A stretch of DNA of 64,000 nucleotides from Streptococcus sp. NPS 308 (GCF_002355895.1 NZ_AP017652.1:1707001-1771000), one strand, 5' to 3'. Positions 35,805 to 46,206 are shown, counted from the stretch's first letter. A program made the numbers and translations. Notes: a model not told the origin generated them from the sequence alone.

Positions 35805-36842
35805 ATGGTTTCTACTATTGGTATTGTTAGTTTGTCTAGCGGTGTTATCGGAGAGGACTTTGTCAAACACGAAGTGGAGCTGGGTATCCAACGTCTCAAG
35901 GATTTGGGACTCAATCCTATCTTTTTACCTCATTCGCTAAAAGGTTTAGACTTTATCAAGGATCATCCTGAGGCGCGTGCAGAGGATTTGATGCAGGCCT
36001 TTTCGGACGATAGCATCGACATGATCCTATGCGCCATTGGTGGTGATGATACCTATCGTTTGCTACCTTTTCTTTTTGAAAATGACCAACTCCAAAAGGT
36101 TATCAAACCAAAGATTTTTCTCGGTTTCTCGGATACCACTATGAACCACCTTATGTTGCATAAACTAGGGATCAAGACTTTTTATGGGCAATCCTTTCTA
36201 GCAGACATTTGTGAATTAGACAAGGAGATGTTGCCCTATAGCTTTCACTGCTTTAAAGAACTGATCGAGACTGGAAAAATCTCTGAAATCCACCCTAGCG
36301 ACCTTTGGTATGAGGAACGGACTGACTTTAGTCCCAATGCTCTGGGAACAGCTCGTATCAGCCATGTAAATACAGGTTTTGATTTGTTACAAGGAAATGC
36401 TCAATTTGAGGGAGAGATCCTCGGTGGTTGTCTTGAGTCCCTCTATGATATTTTTGACAATTCTCGATACGCAGACAGCACGGAGCTCTGCCAAAAGTAC
36501 AAACTCCTCCCTGACTTATCCGACTGGGAAGGAAAGATTCTCTTGCTAGAAACAAGCGAAGAAAAGCCTGAACCGGAAAACTTCAAAAAGATGTTACAGG
36601 CTTTGAAAGAAACTGGGGTATTTGAGGTCATCAGTGGACTCTTGGTCGGAAAGCCAATGGATGAAGCCTTCTATGACGACTATAAAGAGGCACTAATGAG
36701 CATCGTTGACAGCAATATCCCGATTGTCTATAATCTGAATGTCGGTCACGCAACACCAAGAGCCATTGTGCCCTTTGGCGTCCATGCTTATGTGGATGCA
36801 AAGAAGCAAGTCATTCGCTTTGACTATAACAAAAAAAGCTGA
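35805..36842 (+). CDS. S66 family peptidase (LD-carboxypeptidase / MccF-like)
   Basis: Serine peptidase of the LdcA/MccF family, 345 residues. The nucleophile S109 lies in FLGFSDTTMNHLML and the GGDDTYRLLPFL segment precedes it; C-terminal Glu/His residues are in ILLLETSEE and NLNVGHATPRAIVP. Family members either trim peptidoglycan LD-peptides or hydrolyse microcin-type conjugates; no signal peptide, so cytoplasmic. The TATAAT-less promoter region and AGGAGGATGAG site precede the ATG. Monocistronic. Confidence 0.85.
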   Translation: MVSTIGIVSLSSGVIGEDFVKHEVELGIQRLKDLGLNPIFLPHSLKGLDFIKDHPEARAEDLMQAFSDDSIDMILCAIGGDDTYRLLPFLFENDQLQKVIKPKIFLGFSDTTMNHLMLHKLGIKTFYGQSFLADICELDKEMLPYSFHCFKELIETGKISEIHPSDLWYEERTDFSPNALGTARISHVNTGFDLLQGNAQFEGEILGGCLESLYDIFDNSRYADSTELCQKYKLLPDLSDWEGKILLLETSEEKPEPENFKKMLQALKETGVFEVISGLLVGKPMDEAFYDDYKEALMSIVDSNIPIVYNLNVGHATPRAIVPFGVHAYVDAKKQVIRFDYNKKS

Positions 36843-36860
36843 GATAAGTTTCTCAGCTTT
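36835..36860. terminator. Bidirectional terminator
   Basis: Stem AAAGCTGAGA / TCTCAGCTTT with 6-base loop, A-run before and T-run after. Serves the S66 peptidase gene on the plus strand and the CPBP gene (ending 36885) on the minus strand. Confidence 0.8.
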
Positions 36861-36884
36861 TTCTCTTGTATAACTACTAAAACG

Positions 36885-37556
36885 TCACATACTACTGATA
36901 ACTAAAATAATCAAGGGAAGGCTATTGCCTAACATATGAACAACTAGAGGATAATAAATATTCTCTTTTTCTTTCACATAGATGATAGAAAAGGCAATGC
37001 CTCCACCTAGATAACCGACTGCACTGACCCACTCTGATAAAGCCAAACTGTGCATATGAGTCAGAGCAAAAACAAGTCCTACCAGAAGAATGCTTAGCCA
37101 ACTTGACAGACGTTTCTGCAAATGATGTAACAAGAGCTGACGGAAAAAGAGTTCTTCCACAAAAGGTCCTATGATACAGGCGAAAACTGCTATCAGTATT
37201 GGTTGTTCTTGAAAGGTACTTTGAATATTCGACTGGTTTAGACCTTGTCCGACTAGCCCAAAAAACTGCTTCAACATCTCTGATACAAATTCAAAGACAA
37301 AAGTCATCAGAAAGAGAAAGAGCCATCCTGTTAAGACGCCAAAGAAGAATTTCCTTTTAGTCTTTCTAATCTCATTCCATTGTTTGATCAATCTATCCTT
37401 AAACAAGAAAGAGCCATATAGAGCTAGTACTACATAAACTAGATAATTTGCAATAGCAGATGGCATCAAGAAAGCCAGCAATTTAACTCCATCAAATACA
37501 AAGAGAACTGTATAGAGAATCGCAAAAATCAGAATTCCCTTATTTTTGTTAGACAT
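36885..37556 (-). CDS. CPBP family intramembrane metalloprotease
   Basis: Membrane protein of 223 residues with about six to seven TM segments and the CAAX-protease/Abi motifs: EELFFRQLL (EExxxR), FALTHM (FxxxH) and a later H in LVVHMLGNSLPL. Start either ATG 37556 or the adjacent GTG 37559, directly after the tag stop codon. Such proteins are implicated in bacteriocin self-immunity or protein processing; no bacteriocin gene is adjacent here. Confidence 0.82.
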   Translation of the reverse strand: MSNKNKGILIFAILYTVLFVFDGVKLLAFLMPSAIANYLVYVVLALYGSFLFKDRLIKQWNEIRKTKRKFFFGVLTGWLFLFLMTFVFEFVSEMLKQFFGLVGQGLNQSNIQSTFQEQPILIAVFACIIGPFVEELFFRQLLLHHLQKRLSSWLSILLVGLVFALTHMHSLALSEWVSAVGYLGGGIAFSIIYVKEKENIYYPLVVHMLGNSLPLIILVISSM

Positions 37557-37559
37557 CAC

Positions 37560-38120
37560 TTAATTCCCCTTCCATTGACAATCATTCTCGTGGTCGTCAA
37601 TCAAACCTGCTGCTTGTAGAAAAGATAAAACGGCAACTGGGCCTGTGAACTTGAAACCTTGTTTTTTTAGATCTTTAGCTAATTTTTCAGACAAGGCTGT
37701 TTTAGCAGGTGCTAGGTGATAGTCAGGAACATCATTCACGATCGTTTTCCCCTTAACAAAGGACCAGAGATAAGCATCAAAAGAGCCAAAGGTTTTCTGG
37801 ATTTGTAAAAATGCTTGGGCGTTGGCACGCGTCGCAAAGAGCTTGGCACGATTTCGGATGATGGCTAGATTCTCTAACAAGGCTTCCAACTCCCCATCTG
37901 TCATTTCCGCGACCGCTTGAATTTGATAGCCATGAAATGCTTCTCGGAATCCTTGACGTTTGTTTAGTACCGTTTCCCAAGATAGACCAGCCTGATAAGT
38001 CTCCATACAGAGCAGTTCAAAAAGAGCGCGGTCATCATGAAGAGGCTGTCCCCACTCCTGGTCGTGGTAGGCGATGTAGAGCGGATTGGTCATCTTGACC
38101 CACGAACAACGTTTTGGCAT
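37560..38120 (-). CDS. tag: DNA-3-methyladenine glycosylase I
   Basis: Base-excision repair enzyme removing 3-methyladenine. 186 residues starting MPKRCSWVKMTNPLYIAYHDQEWG, with zinc ligands Cys/His at the termini (C5, H19 and the C-terminal HENDCQW) and the HhH-like core. Located directly after ruvA (9-base spacer), a conserved streptococcal repair pair. Confidence 0.93.
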   Translation of the reverse strand: MPKRCSWVKMTNPLYIAYHDQEWGQPLHDDRALFELLCMETYQAGLSWETVLNKRQGFREAFHGYQIQAVAEMTDGELEALLENLAIIRNRAKLFATRANAQAFLQIQKTFGSFDAYLWSFVKGKTIVNDVPDYHLAPAKTALSEKLAKDLKKQGFKFTGPVAVLSFLQAAGLIDDHENDCQWKGN

Positions 38121-38129
38121 ACTCTTCTC

Positions 38130-38723
38130 CTATTTGACCAACATTTTAAGGGCAGATTTGATATAGTTCTCTGCTGTATCCGTCGTCCCTTCAAAGAATT
38201 TCTTGATTTTCTTGAGCTCTGTTGCCTTGTAGCCTAACGCCAGCATGGCTTCCATAGCTTCTTCCAGTTCTTGATTTTCAGCACTGGCTTGCACAGCGAC
38301 TTTGGCAGGAAGGTCATCACTAGCCACGACTACCTTGCCTTCCAAGTCCAGAACCATTTGCTGGGCTGTTTTCTTACCAATTTTGGGGAACTTGGTCAAG
38401 TAGGTGATGTTCTTGCTCTCAATCGCTTGAACTAGGCCAGCATTGTCATCGGCTGCAATAATAGCCAAAGCTGATACAGGTCCAATCCCTGAGACTGAAA
38501 TCAGACTGAGAAAGAGCTTTTTCTCGTCTTCTGAGTGAAAGCCGTAAAGCAGATGGGCATCCTCACGGACAACTTGATGCACATAGATTTGAGTTTCTTG
38601 ATTAACTTGACCTGAGTATGCATAAGGATTGGCTACATGCAGGATATAACCGATACCATTTGCCTCAAGGACGATATATTTAGCAGTGATTTTGGTAATG
38701 ATTCCTTTTAGATATTCGTACAT
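38130..38723 (-). CDS. ruvA: Holliday junction branch migration protein RuvA
   Basis: Tetrameric junction-binding subunit of RuvAB. 197 residues starting [31 protein letters not shown], with two helix-hairpin-helix motifs ([15 protein letters not shown] and [19 protein letters not shown]) and the C-terminal RuvB-binding domain. The frame is open further upstream, but the family N-terminus fixes the start at 38723. ruvB is not adjacent, as usual in streptococci. Confidence 0.95.
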   Translation of the reverse strand: MYEYLKGIITKITAKYIVLEANGIGYILHVANPYAYSGQVNQETQIYVHQVVREDAHLLYGFHSEDEKKLFLSLISVSGIGPVSALAIIAADDNAGLVQAIESKNITYLTKFPKIGKKTAQQMVLDLEGKVVVASDDLPAKVAVQASAENQELEEAMEAMLALGYKATELKKIKKFFEGTTDTAENYIKSALKMLVK

Positions 38724-38802
38724 AATTTTTTCTCCATTATTTTGCCTATCTAGTATACCATATTTCCCCAAGACAGACTGCAACAAAAGGTGCAACCTCT
38801 AG

Positions 38803-38831
38803 TTGACAAATAGTACAGGAGATTGTATTCT
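38803..38831 (+). promoter_or_regulatory. Promoter of the XRE regulator gene
   Basis: -35 TTGACA (38803-38808), 17-base spacer, -10 TATTCT (38826-38831), plus strand. About 40 bases of leader end in GGAGGAGAG before the start. Only the region around the -10 could carry an autoregulatory operator; none is obvious. Confidence 0.75.
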
Positions 38832-38879
38832 CATTATAAGTAAAAATTGTTAGGATAGAAGTAGAAAAAGGAGGAGAGT

Positions 38880-39386
38880 ATGATGAAACTCGCAGAAAAA
38901 CTATTTGAGCTCAGAAAGGAAAAAGGTTGGTCCCAAGAAAAACTAGCAGAACAAATCAATGTTTCTCGGCAAAGCATCTCCAAATGGGAGTCTGGACAAG
39001 TACTTCCTGAAATCGAAAAAATCATTGAATTAAGCAAGATTTTCCAAGTGACAACTGACTATCTACTTCTGGATGAAAACTCTGAAAAAGGTTCCACAGC
39101 AGTGACCTTGGAAGAAGACAAGGACAAATACTATAAAGAGGTTAAATCCTATGGTCTCTGGCAAGTGATTTATATTTTCGTCTTGGCTCTGGCTATCTAT
39201 CTCTTTTTAGCTGGTTCTAGTTTCCCAGCCGAATTCACCGCTTGGATTTGGCTAACCTTCGTTCTATTAATCGCTTCTGCAATGGCTATTAACAAGGCGC
39301 TAAAGATTAAGCAAAAGTATCTGGACAAGGTTATAGGCCTTGATGATTTTAAGAAAGAAGGTGCTAAAGATGAAACTAAAAACTGA
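38880..39386 (+). CDS. XRE-family regulator with C-terminal membrane anchor
   Basis: 168 residues: HTH_3 domain at the N-terminus ([38 protein letters not shown], about residues 7-45), then two TM segments (about 95-112 and 118-135) and a charged tail. Membrane-anchored XRE regulators often act with a neighbouring membrane protein; the next gene (RDD family) overlaps this one by 17 bases. Two ATGs three bases apart are equally possible. Target unknown. Confidence 0.8.
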   Translation: MMKLAEKLFELRKEKGWSQEKLAEQINVSRQSISKWESGQVLPEIEKIIELSKIFQVTTDYLLLDENSEKGSTAVTLEEDKDKYYKEVKSYGLWQVIYIFVLALAIYLFLAGSSFPAEFTAWIWLTFVLLIASAMAINKALKIKQKYLDKVIGLDDFKKEGAKDETKN

Positions 39387-39891
39387 CAATCCCATACCTA
39401 TCAAAACTCGTCTGAAAGAGCTGATTGGAGACTGGCTCTTTATCTCGGGCTACCTCATTTCTTTATTTTTACTAGCTATGGGCTTTTACAATTTAGTTCT
39501 AGGAGGCGTTCCCGTATTCACTGAAGCCCAGAGCCAACTTCTGGCTTTTTCTAGCTCGGTTCTGCCCCTAACTATCATCTTTGCTTGGCTCGACTATAGA
39601 AAAGGAAGTTTTGGCAAGCGTTGGGCAGGTTTACAGCTGATTTACAAGCATAGGAGCCTTTCCCACAGCCTTTTGCGCTCTGCTATCAAGTTTTTCCCTT
39701 GGCAGTTGGGACATATGGGAGCTATTCGTAGTGCTTATCAAGCAGATGCTCTGTCAATTTTCTTGTCAACCTCAGCAGGGATTCTCTTCTTGATTTTTCT
39801 GCTGATGGGACTCCTTCGCAAGGACAAACGTCATCCAGCTGATTTGCTTGCTGGAACACAAGTTCAGCTCAAAAATTCAAAACAGCTCTAG
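39370..39891 (+). CDS. RDD family membrane protein
   Basis: 173-residue protein with about four TM segments. The RDD-type pattern is visible in [24 protein letters not shown] and the C-terminal [15 protein letters not shown]. The start at 39370 ([14 protein letters not shown]) has AGAAGGTG upstream; it overlaps the regulator gene by 17 bases in another frame, so translation is probably coupled. RDD proteins are generally transport-related; function here is unknown. Confidence 0.78.
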   Translation: MKLKTDNPIPIKTRLKELIGDWLFISGYLISLFLLAMGFYNLVLGGVPVFTEAQSQLLAFSSSVLPLTIIFAWLDYRKGSFGKRWAGLQLIYKHRSLSHSLLRSAIKFFPWQLGHMGAIRSAYQADALSIFLSTSAGILFLIFLLMGLLRKDKRHPADLLAGTQVQLKNSKQL

Positions 39892-39911
39892 TTTTATAAC
39901 TAGGGCTGTTT
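39880..39911. terminator. Bidirectional terminator between the RDD gene and mutL
   Basis: Stem AAACAGCTCTAGTT / AACTAGGGCTGTTT (two mismatched or wobble positions) spanning the RDD stop codon, with T-rich sequence on both sides. Separates two convergent transcripts. Confidence 0.75.
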
Positions 39912-39926
39912 GATTTTCTATAAGGT

Positions 39927-41876
39927 TTAGTATTTCCCCAACTCTCGGAGGCTGGTATGATTCTCCTGAATGCGTCGGAACATCTTTTCCATATCCGACT
40001 TGGTAAAATGCACCAAAACAGGACGGCCATGTGGACAGTTATAGGGATTGTCACATTGAGAAAGCTGATAAAGGAGCTGTCTGGCTGAATGGTCATCGAT
40101 GCGATGGTTGGCCTTGATAGACCGCTTGCAGGACATCATGATAGCCAGCTCTGCTCGATATTTCTTGATCGAAACTTCTTTAGTTAAGAGGAGCATATCA
40201 CACATTTCATAGATACCAGACTCGATTTCTTCTTCTGCCATCCAAATAGGATGTTCACGCAGGATAAATTGATTTTCTCCGTACTCAGCTAGAAAGACAC
40301 CCACTTCCTCTAAGAGAGGCATTCTTTCTCTGAGACGAAGGGCGTCATCCGCAGGAAATTCAAAAATGTAAGGCACTAGGAGTTGCTGCTGACTCTGGTC
40401 AACATTGCCAATGCTTTCACGGTATTCCTCGTACTTAACCCGTTCCTGAGCCGCGTGCTGATCTATGATGTAGAGCCCATCTCGACCTTGGGCAAAGAGG
40501 TAGGTCCCGTGCATTTGCCCGAAAAATTCCAACTCTGGGAAGCTTGATGATTCTTCTCGCTCCAGCTTGTCATAAGCCTTATCAAGACTCGCAAGGTCTA
40601 ACTCTGGGTGATCTAGTTGGTCATAGCTGACAGGCTTTCTCTCTGCGAAATGGAGTTTTGTCTGCTTGCTCAACTGGTCCAAGGTTTCCTTGGCAAACAG
40701 GGTTAAATCCTGCCCTTCCTCAGTTAATTCAACCTGATGATCAGCCACCTCAGCTTGACTGGGTTTTGAGAGTTCTGTTTTTTCATAGTAGAGCGTATTT
40801 TCTTTGAGTGGGAGAATAGTCTGCTCCACCTTTTGACGATTGCGCACGGTCGACTTGGCAAGATTTTCCAAGGCATCCGGTATCAAGGTCTGTTCCTTGA
40901 GACTGTTAGAAATAGCTTCTGAAACCAGCGCCATTAGCTCTCTTTCCTTGGAAATTCGCACTTCTTGCTTGGTCGGATGCACATTGACATCCGCTAGATA
41001 AGGGTCAATATGGATATGAATAACAGCCAGCGGAAAGCGTCCCACCATGAGCTTGCTGCCATAACCATCAAGAATAGCACGATTGAGCAGAAAGTTCTTG
41101 ATATATCGCCCATTGATGAAGAGGCTGATATAGTTGCGATTAGCTCGAGTCAACTCCGGCAAGGACACAAAACCTGAAATTTCGAAGTCCAGATCCGAAT
41201 TCTCAATGGCTATCATCTTCTTGGCACTAGCCAAACCGTAAATTCCAGCAATAGCTTGACGCAGTTGACCAGTTCCAGCTGTTCGTGTCATTTCCTTGCT
41301 ATCACTAATCAAGCTAAAAGAAATCTCAGGATGAGCAAGGCCCAGACGGTTGACAATATCGATGATATGAGACAACTCCGCTTGCTGGCTCTTCATATAC
41401 TTGAGACGGGCAGGCGTGTTGAAAAAGAGGTCCTCCACACAAACCTTGGTTCCCACAGGACTTGTCGCTGGGATGATTTCTTCGACTTGACCTCCACGCG
41501 CGACGAGCTTGGTCCCATGACTCGCGCCATCCACCGCCGTCAACAGAGTCAGAACACTGACAGAAGCGATAGAGGGCAGGGCTTCACCTCGAAATCCGAG
41601 CGTCCGAATCCGAAAGAGGTCTGCTTGATTTTTTATCTTACTGGTCGCATGACGACGCAGGGCCAATTCCACCTCATCGTGGGCAATTCCATGACCATTA
41701 TCTGTGATTTGAATCTTCTTTAGACCTGATTCCTCAATCTCAATGATAATCTGGCTAGAGCCAGCGTCAATGGCATTTTCTACCAACTCTTTCACCACAC
41801 TGGCAGGACGTTCAATAACCTCTCCTGCCGCGATCTGGTTTGCCAGCACCTCTGGCAATTCAATAATATGAGACAT
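39927..41876 (-). CDS. mutL: DNA mismatch repair protein MutL (HexB)
   Basis: GHKL ATPase linking MutS to downstream repair, 649 residues. N-terminal ATPase motifs: [32 protein letters not shown] and the LRRHATSKI segment. The C-terminal domain has the endonuclease metal motif [12 protein letters not shown] (DQHA-x2-E-x4-E), ACK-type and CPHGRP motifs, i.e. a nicking-type MutL. The linker (about 340-450) is Q/E-rich. mutS lies 1.1 kb away, but mutL is not co-transcribed with it here. Confidence 0.96.
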   Translation of the reverse strand: MSHIIELPEVLANQIAAGEVIERPASVVKELVENAIDAGSSQIIIEIEESGLKKIQITDNGHGIAHDEVELALRRHATSKIKNQADLFRIRTLGFRGEALPSIASVSVLTLLTAVDGASHGTKLVARGGQVEEIIPATSPVGTKVCVEDLFFNTPARLKYMKSQQAELSHIIDIVNRLGLAHPEISFSLISDSKEMTRTAGTGQLRQAIAGIYGLASAKKMIAIENSDLDFEISGFVSLPELTRANRNYISLFINGRYIKNFLLNRAILDGYGSKLMVGRFPLAVIHIHIDPYLADVNVHPTKQEVRISKERELMALVSEAISNSLKEQTLIPDALENLAKSTVRNRQKVEQTILPLKENTLYYEKTELSKPSQAEVADHQVELTEEGQDLTLFAKETLDQLSKQTKLHFAERKPVSYDQLDHPELDLASLDKAYDKLEREESSSFPELEFFGQMHGTYLFAQGRDGLYIIDQHAAQERVKYEEYRESIGNVDQSQQQLLVPYIFEFPADDALRLRERMPLLEEVGVFLAEYGENQFILREHPIWMAEEEIESGIYEMCDMLLLTKEVSIKKYRAELAIMMSCKRSIKANHRIDDHSARQLLYQLSQCDNPYNCPHGRPVLVHFTKSDMEKMFRRIQENHTSLRELGKY

Positions 41877-41962
41877 CTTTCAGCCCCTTTCTGTATCTAT
41901 TTTCCTAGAAATTGATTAGTGCTATTATACCATATTTCAGATACTATCAGAAAAAGCAAATA

Positions 41963-41993
41963 CCACATAGACTCCAAATCTCTCCACATAGAC
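41963..41993 (+). promoter_or_regulatory. Direct-repeat operator for the LytTR regulator
   Basis: CCACATAGAC occurs twice (41963-41972 and 41984-41993), 21 bases centre to centre, ending 9 bases before the -35. Two direct repeats two helical turns apart just upstream of the promoter is the standard layout of LytTR-domain binding sites (AgrA, ComE), so this is probably the autoregulatory site of the adjacent LytTR gene. Confidence 0.65.
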
Positions 41994-42001
41994 AAAAGTT
42001 C

Positions 42002-42030
42002 TTGCCATGGATCGTAAAATAGTGTTTAAT
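42002..42030 (+). promoter_or_regulatory. Promoter of the LytTR-DUF3021 operon
   Basis: -35 TTGCCA (42002-42007), 17-base spacer, -10 TTTAAT (42025-42030), plus strand. A weak -10 is consistent with activation from the direct repeats just upstream. Confidence 0.6.
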
Positions 42031-42084
42031 AAAGGTGTACAGGAAGTGATCACAACCTTGTATAACTGAAAAGGAGGGAAATTT

Positions 42085-42525
42085 ATGAAAGTAGAACTAC
42101 AGATTAAGGAGACTTACGAGGAGGAAAAGCTGATTGTCCAAACTCCTCAGCCGACCGAAAAAGTCCAGAAAGTCATCGAGTTCGCAGAAAATCTTGACCA
42201 AAAAGAAACAATCAAAGGAAAGATTGATGATCAGGTCTATCTAGTTAAGATTGGTAAGATACAACGCTTCTATATCGAGAATCGCAAGATTCTAGCAGAA
42301 ACTGCATCTCAGACCTATACCATTGATTTGCGTCTCTATCAAGTTCTTGACATTCTGCCGACCACTTTTATCCAAATTTCCCAATCAGAAATCGTTAATA
42401 TTGACGCTATCTCTCATCTCAAACTAACCCCCAACGGTCTGGTTGAAATTTTCTTGAAAAACGAAAGCTTCACCTACTCTTCACGCCGTTACCTAAAAAC
42501 CATCAAGGAGAAATTAGAACTATGA
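42085..42525 (+). CDS. LytTR-family DNA-binding regulator
   Basis: 146-residue stand-alone regulator without a receiver domain. The C-terminal half carries the LytTR pattern (RFYIENRKILAETASQTYTIDLRLYQVLDIL, FIQISQSEIVNIDAISHLKLTPNGLVEIFLKN, YSSRRYLKTIKEKL). It overlaps the next gene, a DUF3021 membrane protein, by ATGA. This is the LytTR regulatory system layout (as in S. mutans BrsRM), in which the membrane partner inhibits the regulator. Confidence 0.88.
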   Translation: MKVELQIKETYEEEKLIVQTPQPTEKVQKVIEFAENLDQKETIKGKIDDQVYLVKIGKIQRFYIENRKILAETASQTYTIDLRLYQVLDILPTTFIQISQSEIVNIDAISHLKLTPNGLVEIFLKNESFTYSSRRYLKTIKEKLEL

Positions 42526-42980
42526 AAAAACAAATCTTTCACGACGCAGCTGCTGGCGTCCTCATCGGCCTCATCCTCTCTATCCTCTTTTCACTCATTT
42601 ATGCACCAAATACCTATGCCCCACTGAGCCCCGAGTCTCTAGTCGGACAAGTGATGGTGGAACATCAGGTTCACGGTGCTCTGGTCTTGCTCTACTGTAT
42701 GATCATCTGGTCAGCTATCGGTGTTCTCTTTAGCTTTGGCGGTCGCTTATTCAGCCGTGACTGGAGCTTGCTCCGTGCCACACTTTCCCATTTCTTCCTC
42801 ATGCTGGCTGGCTTTGTTCCACTAGCAACTCTGGCTGGTTGGTTCCCCTTCCACTGGACCTTCTATCTCCAGCTCATTCCAGAGTTTGCGATTGTCTACC
42901 TTATCATCTGGACTATCCTCTATAAAAGAGAAGCTAAAAAAGTGGACCACATCAATCAACTTTTGGCCCATAAAAAGTAA
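42522..42980 (+). CDS. DUF3021 family membrane protein
   Basis: 152 residues, four TM segments (about 12-32, 45-72, 85-105, 112-132). Overlaps the LytTR gene by 4 bases. DUF3021 partners such as S. mutans BrsM act as membrane inhibitors of their cognate LytTR protein; the same role is inferred here from pairing alone. The transcript ends at the terminator 42988-43011. Confidence 0.83.
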   Translation: MKKQIFHDAAAGVLIGLILSILFSLIYAPNTYAPLSPESLVGQVMVEHQVHGALVLLYCMIIWSAIGVLFSFGGRLFSRDWSLLRATLSHFFLMLAGFVPLATLAGWFPFHWTFYLQLIPEFAIVYLIIWTILYKREAKKVDHINQLLAHKK

Positions 42981-42987
42981 AGAAAAA

Positions 42988-43011
42988 CCCACTCACAAAT
43001 GCATGAGTGGG
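42988..43011. terminator. Bidirectional terminator between the DUF3021 gene and mutS
   Basis: Perfect stem CCCACTCA / TGAGTGGG with 8-base loop, AAAAA before and TTCTTTTT after. Serves the LytTR operon on the plus strand and mutS on the minus strand. Confidence 0.8.
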
Positions 43012-43018
43012 ATTCTTT

Positions 43019-45553
43019 TTATAATTTTTGTTTGAACTCGACTAAGACATTCATAGCCTGCATAGGTGTCATGTTGTACACATCCAGTTTAGCCAATTCT
43101 GCTAGGATAGGATGTTCTTCAGGCGTATCAAAGAGAGAAATCTGTTCCGTGACGGCGCTAGTTTGCCTCATCGGAGCTTGGCTTTCTTGTCCCTGACTCT
43201 CCAGTTGCGTTAAAATCTTATCCGCTCTTGCTAAAAGTTCTCCCGGTAAGCCAGCAATCTTAGCAACATGGATACCGTAGGATTTATCAGCTGGACCTGG
43301 TTCAATCTTGTGAAGGAAGGTGACCTGCCCACCCTGCTCCAAGGTTGCCACGTGAACATTGACCAAGTGCTCCAAACTGGACTCCAAACTAGTCAACTCA
43401 TGGTAATGGGTGGCAAAGAGGGTCTTGGCTCCGATATGCTCATGGATGTATTCGATGATGGACTGGGCTAAAGCCATGCCATCATAGGTCGCCGTTCCCC
43501 GTCCCAATTCATCAAAGAGAATGAGTGAGTCCTTGGTCGCATGCGAAATGGCATTGTTGGCCTCCATCATCTCCACCATGAAGGTTGATTGACCTGAAAC
43601 CAAGTCATCTGCCGCTCCGATGCGAGTAAAGATGGCATCAAAAATCGGCAAGTAGGCGCTCTCAGCAGGAACATAGGAACCCATCTGGGCCATAACCGCA
43701 GTCATGGCTAGCTGGCGCATGTAGGTAGACTTCCCGCTCATGTTGGGCCCTGTAATCAATTGAATGCTGGTATCTTCTGCCATCTGGATGCTGTTTGGAA
43801 TGTAGGTCTGAGCCCCCATGACCTTTTCAACGACCGCATGGCGCCCTTTTTGGATATCTATTTGTGAATCGTCTCCAAACTCAGGTCGAATCAAATGCTG
43901 GGTTTCAGCTACAACCGCCAGACTTTGCAAGACATCAACCGTCGCAATTCCTTGGGCTAGAGCCTGCAAGCGCTGGATATACTTGCTGACTTCCTCTCGG
44001 ATACGCATAAAGATTTCGTACTCTAGGTTGGCTGACTTTTCACGTGCCTCCAGCATATCTCCCTCGATACGCGCTAATTCCTCGGTACCGAAGCGTTCTG
44101 AGTTTTTCAGCGTCGCCTTGCGGAAAAAGTGGGCTGGAACATTTCCCAGTTGCGAATTGGTCACATGGAAATAGTAGCCATCCTTTTTATTGTAGTCAAT
44201 CTTGAGCGTGCTGATACCAGAGTTTTCTCTCTCCTTAGCCTCAATCTCAGCAATCCAGCTGGTCCCTTCTCTAAGTACTCGACGGTATTTATCCAAGGTC
44301 TCATCAAATCCCGTACGGATAATGCCACCTTCCGTAATCACATGAGGAGCTTCAGGAGCAATCGCTGCGCTAATCAAGCTCTCCAACTCAGGGATTCCAT
44401 CCAACTGTGTAATGAGATAGGCCAAAGCAGGCTGCTCCATGCCTTCTAAAATCGCACGAATCCGTGGCACACTAGACAAGGTAGTAGCTAACTGCAAGAG
44501 ATCCTTGGGATTGGTCTTGCCAAAAGAAACCCGACTAGCCAAGCGTTCGATGTCATAAACACCCTTGAGACTGTCTGTCAAATCACTACGCTCAAAAAAG
44601 TGGTCAAGAAAGACCTGCACCACCTCTTGACGTTGGACGATTCGTTCCTTATCAATCAAGGGACGATGAATCCAAGAGCGCAAGAGCCGCATGCCCATAG
44701 CTGTTTTGGTTTCATCCAAAAGCCAGAAAAGACTCCCCTGCTTCTTGCCTGAACGGGCATTCTCAACCAAGTCCAAACTAGCCTTGGTCGCATAGTCCAT
44801 CTGTAAGAAATCTTTGATTTCATAGCGGATAACTGGTTTGAGATGGTTCAATTCCCGCATCTGGGTCCGATGAACATACTGGAGTAGCTTACTAGCTGCT
44901 GCTTGCTCCACAGCTGCTAAACGTGAATCCAGTAAATGAATATCCTCAAAGCCTTCCTTCTCATGGGAAAGCACAAGATTCATCTGACGGCTTAGGATTT
45001 GCTCCTCTTCCTCAGACAAGTCATAACCCAGCACCACTTCTCGCGCCTTGAGGTTACGGATTTCTCCACAAACGAGAGTGAAATCCAATAGCCCTGTCAC
45101 ATAGAAATCACCCGTCACCAAATCCATATAAGCCAGACCAAACTGATTGCCATCACGATCTAAGGAAACCAAGAAATTATTCTGACTATCCGGCTTACTG
45201 CTATCAACGACCGTTCCAGGTGTGATGACCTGGACCACCTCTCGCTTGACAACTCCGACCGCTTGTTTGGGATCTTCCATCTGCTCGGCAATGGCCACCT
45301 TATAGCCCTGCTCGATCAATACATCGATATACTGCTGGGCAGAATGATAGGGGACACCCGCCATGGGTATCGGATTTTCTGCATTTTTATTCCGACTTGT
45401 TAAGGAAATTTCTAAAATCTGTGCTGCATTAATTGCATCTTCATAGAACAACTCGTAAAAATCACCCATCCGAAAAAGCAAAAAAGCATCTGGGTATTGT
45501 TTTTTAATATCCACATACTGTTGCATGCCGGGTGATAGCTTTTCTGTTGCCAT
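43019..45553 (-). CDS. mutS: DNA mismatch repair protein MutS (HexA)
   Basis: Mismatch-recognition ATPase, 844 residues. Mismatch-binding Phe-x-Glu in [13 protein letters not shown], connector and lever domains, and the ATPase with Walker [27 protein letters not shown] and the THYHELT motif. The start at 45553 ([13 protein letters not shown]) has AAGGAGAG at good spacing; an open frame extends upstream without a good site. It follows argR with a terminator-like hairpin only 27 bases before its start. Confidence 0.95.
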   Translation of the reverse strand: MATEKLSPGMQQYVDIKKQYPDAFLLFRMGDFYELFYEDAINAAQILEISLTSRNKNAENPIPMAGVPYHSAQQYIDVLIEQGYKVAIAEQMEDPKQAVGVVKREVVQVITPGTVVDSSKPDSQNNFLVSLDRDGNQFGLAYMDLVTGDFYVTGLLDFTLVCGEIRNLKAREVVLGYDLSEEEEQILSRQMNLVLSHEKEGFEDIHLLDSRLAAVEQAAASKLLQYVHRTQMRELNHLKPVIRYEIKDFLQMDYATKASLDLVENARSGKKQGSLFWLLDETKTAMGMRLLRSWIHRPLIDKERIVQRQEVVQVFLDHFFERSDLTDSLKGVYDIERLASRVSFGKTNPKDLLQLATTLSSVPRIRAILEGMEQPALAYLITQLDGIPELESLISAAIAPEAPHVITEGGIIRTGFDETLDKYRRVLREGTSWIAEIEAKERENSGISTLKIDYNKKDGYYFHVTNSQLGNVPAHFFRKATLKNSERFGTEELARIEGDMLEAREKSANLEYEIFMRIREEVSKYIQRLQALAQGIATVDVLQSLAVVAETQHLIRPEFGDDSQIDIQKGRHAVVEKVMGAQTYIPNSIQMAEDTSIQLITGPNMSGKSTYMRQLAMTAVMAQMGSYVPAESAYLPIFDAIFTRIGAADDLVSGQSTFMVEMMEANNAISHATKDSLILFDELGRGTATYDGMALAQSIIEYIHEHIGAKTLFATHYHELTSLESSLEHLVNVHVATLEQGGQVTFLHKIEPGPADKSYGIHVAKIAGLPGELLARADKILTQLESQGQESQAPMRQTSAVTEQISLFDTPEEHPILAELAKLDVYNMTPMQAMNVLVEFKQKL

Positions 45554-45579
45554 TTTCCGTCTCTCCTTGCTAAAAATAA

Positions 45580-45602
45580 GTCTTGAGAGCAACTCCCAAG
45601 AC
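45580..45602 (-). terminator. Terminator-like hairpin between argR and mutS
   Basis: Stem GTCTTGGGAG / CTCTCAAGAC (one mismatch) with a 3-base loop on the minus strand, followed by TTATTTTTAG. Only 26 bases remain to the mutS start, so no separate downstream promoter fits; mutS must rely on read-through or on a promoter inside argR. Confidence 0.65.
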
Positions 45603-45603
45603 C

Positions 45604-46050
45604 TTATTTATCTTTCATCAAATCTAGCAAACGATCTTCCATCAGCTTGGCAACGTGCTGGTCTCGACAAATAACCAATAAGGTATTAGCACCAGCAACC
45701 GTTCCTAAAATCCATTCATCCTTGTTTGCATCTACAACGTTTGCTAAGACTGCCGCTTCCCCAAGTTTTGTATGAAGTACCAAGGTGAATTCTGCTCTTG
45801 CAACTCCTTCTAAATGATGAGACAAAAACTCAACTAAATCAATCTTATCTGTCTCATTTGCTAGTACATAATACACCATATCATTTTTCTTGATCTTGGT
45901 CAAGCCGATTTCACGCAAATCACGTGACAAAGTCGTTTGCGTCACATAGACATTCTGAGCTTCAAGACGATCTTGAATCTCTTTTTGTGTTCCAAGTTTT
46001 TCTTCAGCGATCATCTTTTTAATCAACTGATGCCGTTCTCTTTTTCTCAT
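45604..46050 (-). CDS. argR: Arginine repressor ArgR
   Basis: Hexameric arginine-responsive repressor/activator, 148 residues. N-terminal winged helix ([33 protein letters not shown]..., [14 protein letters not shown]) and C-terminal arginine-binding domain with [20 protein letters not shown]. Divergent from argS across a 156-base AT-rich spacer, probably regulating it. Streptococci encode several ArgR paralogues; this is the one paired with mutS and argS. Confidence 0.93.
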   Translation of the reverse strand: MRKRERHQLIKKMIAEEKLGTQKEIQDRLEAQNVYVTQTTLSRDLREIGLTKIKKNDMVYYVLANETDKIDLVEFLSHHLEGVARAEFTLVLHTKLGEAAVLANVVDANKDEWILGTVAGANTLLVICRDQHVAKLMEDRLLDLMKDK

Positions 46051-46061
46051 ATTATCCTCTT

Positions 46062-46100
46062 AAACGAATATTTATAATAAATTTTACATTTATTTTATAA
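46062..46100. promoter_or_regulatory. AT-rich argR-argS spacer with a possible ARG box
   Basis: CGAATATTTATAATAAA (46066-46082) resembles the loose AT-rich ARG box of Gram-positive ArgR proteins and lies between the divergent argR and argS starts. The argS promoter has an extended -10 (TGTTAAAAT at about 46169-46177). Box assignment is weak because any AT-rich stretch fits partly. Confidence 0.3.
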
Positions 46101-46206
46101 CCATATTATACCAAAAAAAATAGAGAATTCAAAAAAATTCTCTTCTTTCTCAAAAAATGTAGTAAATTGTGTTAAAATAGAAGAAAAGCCCAAAAGGAGC
46201 CTACTT

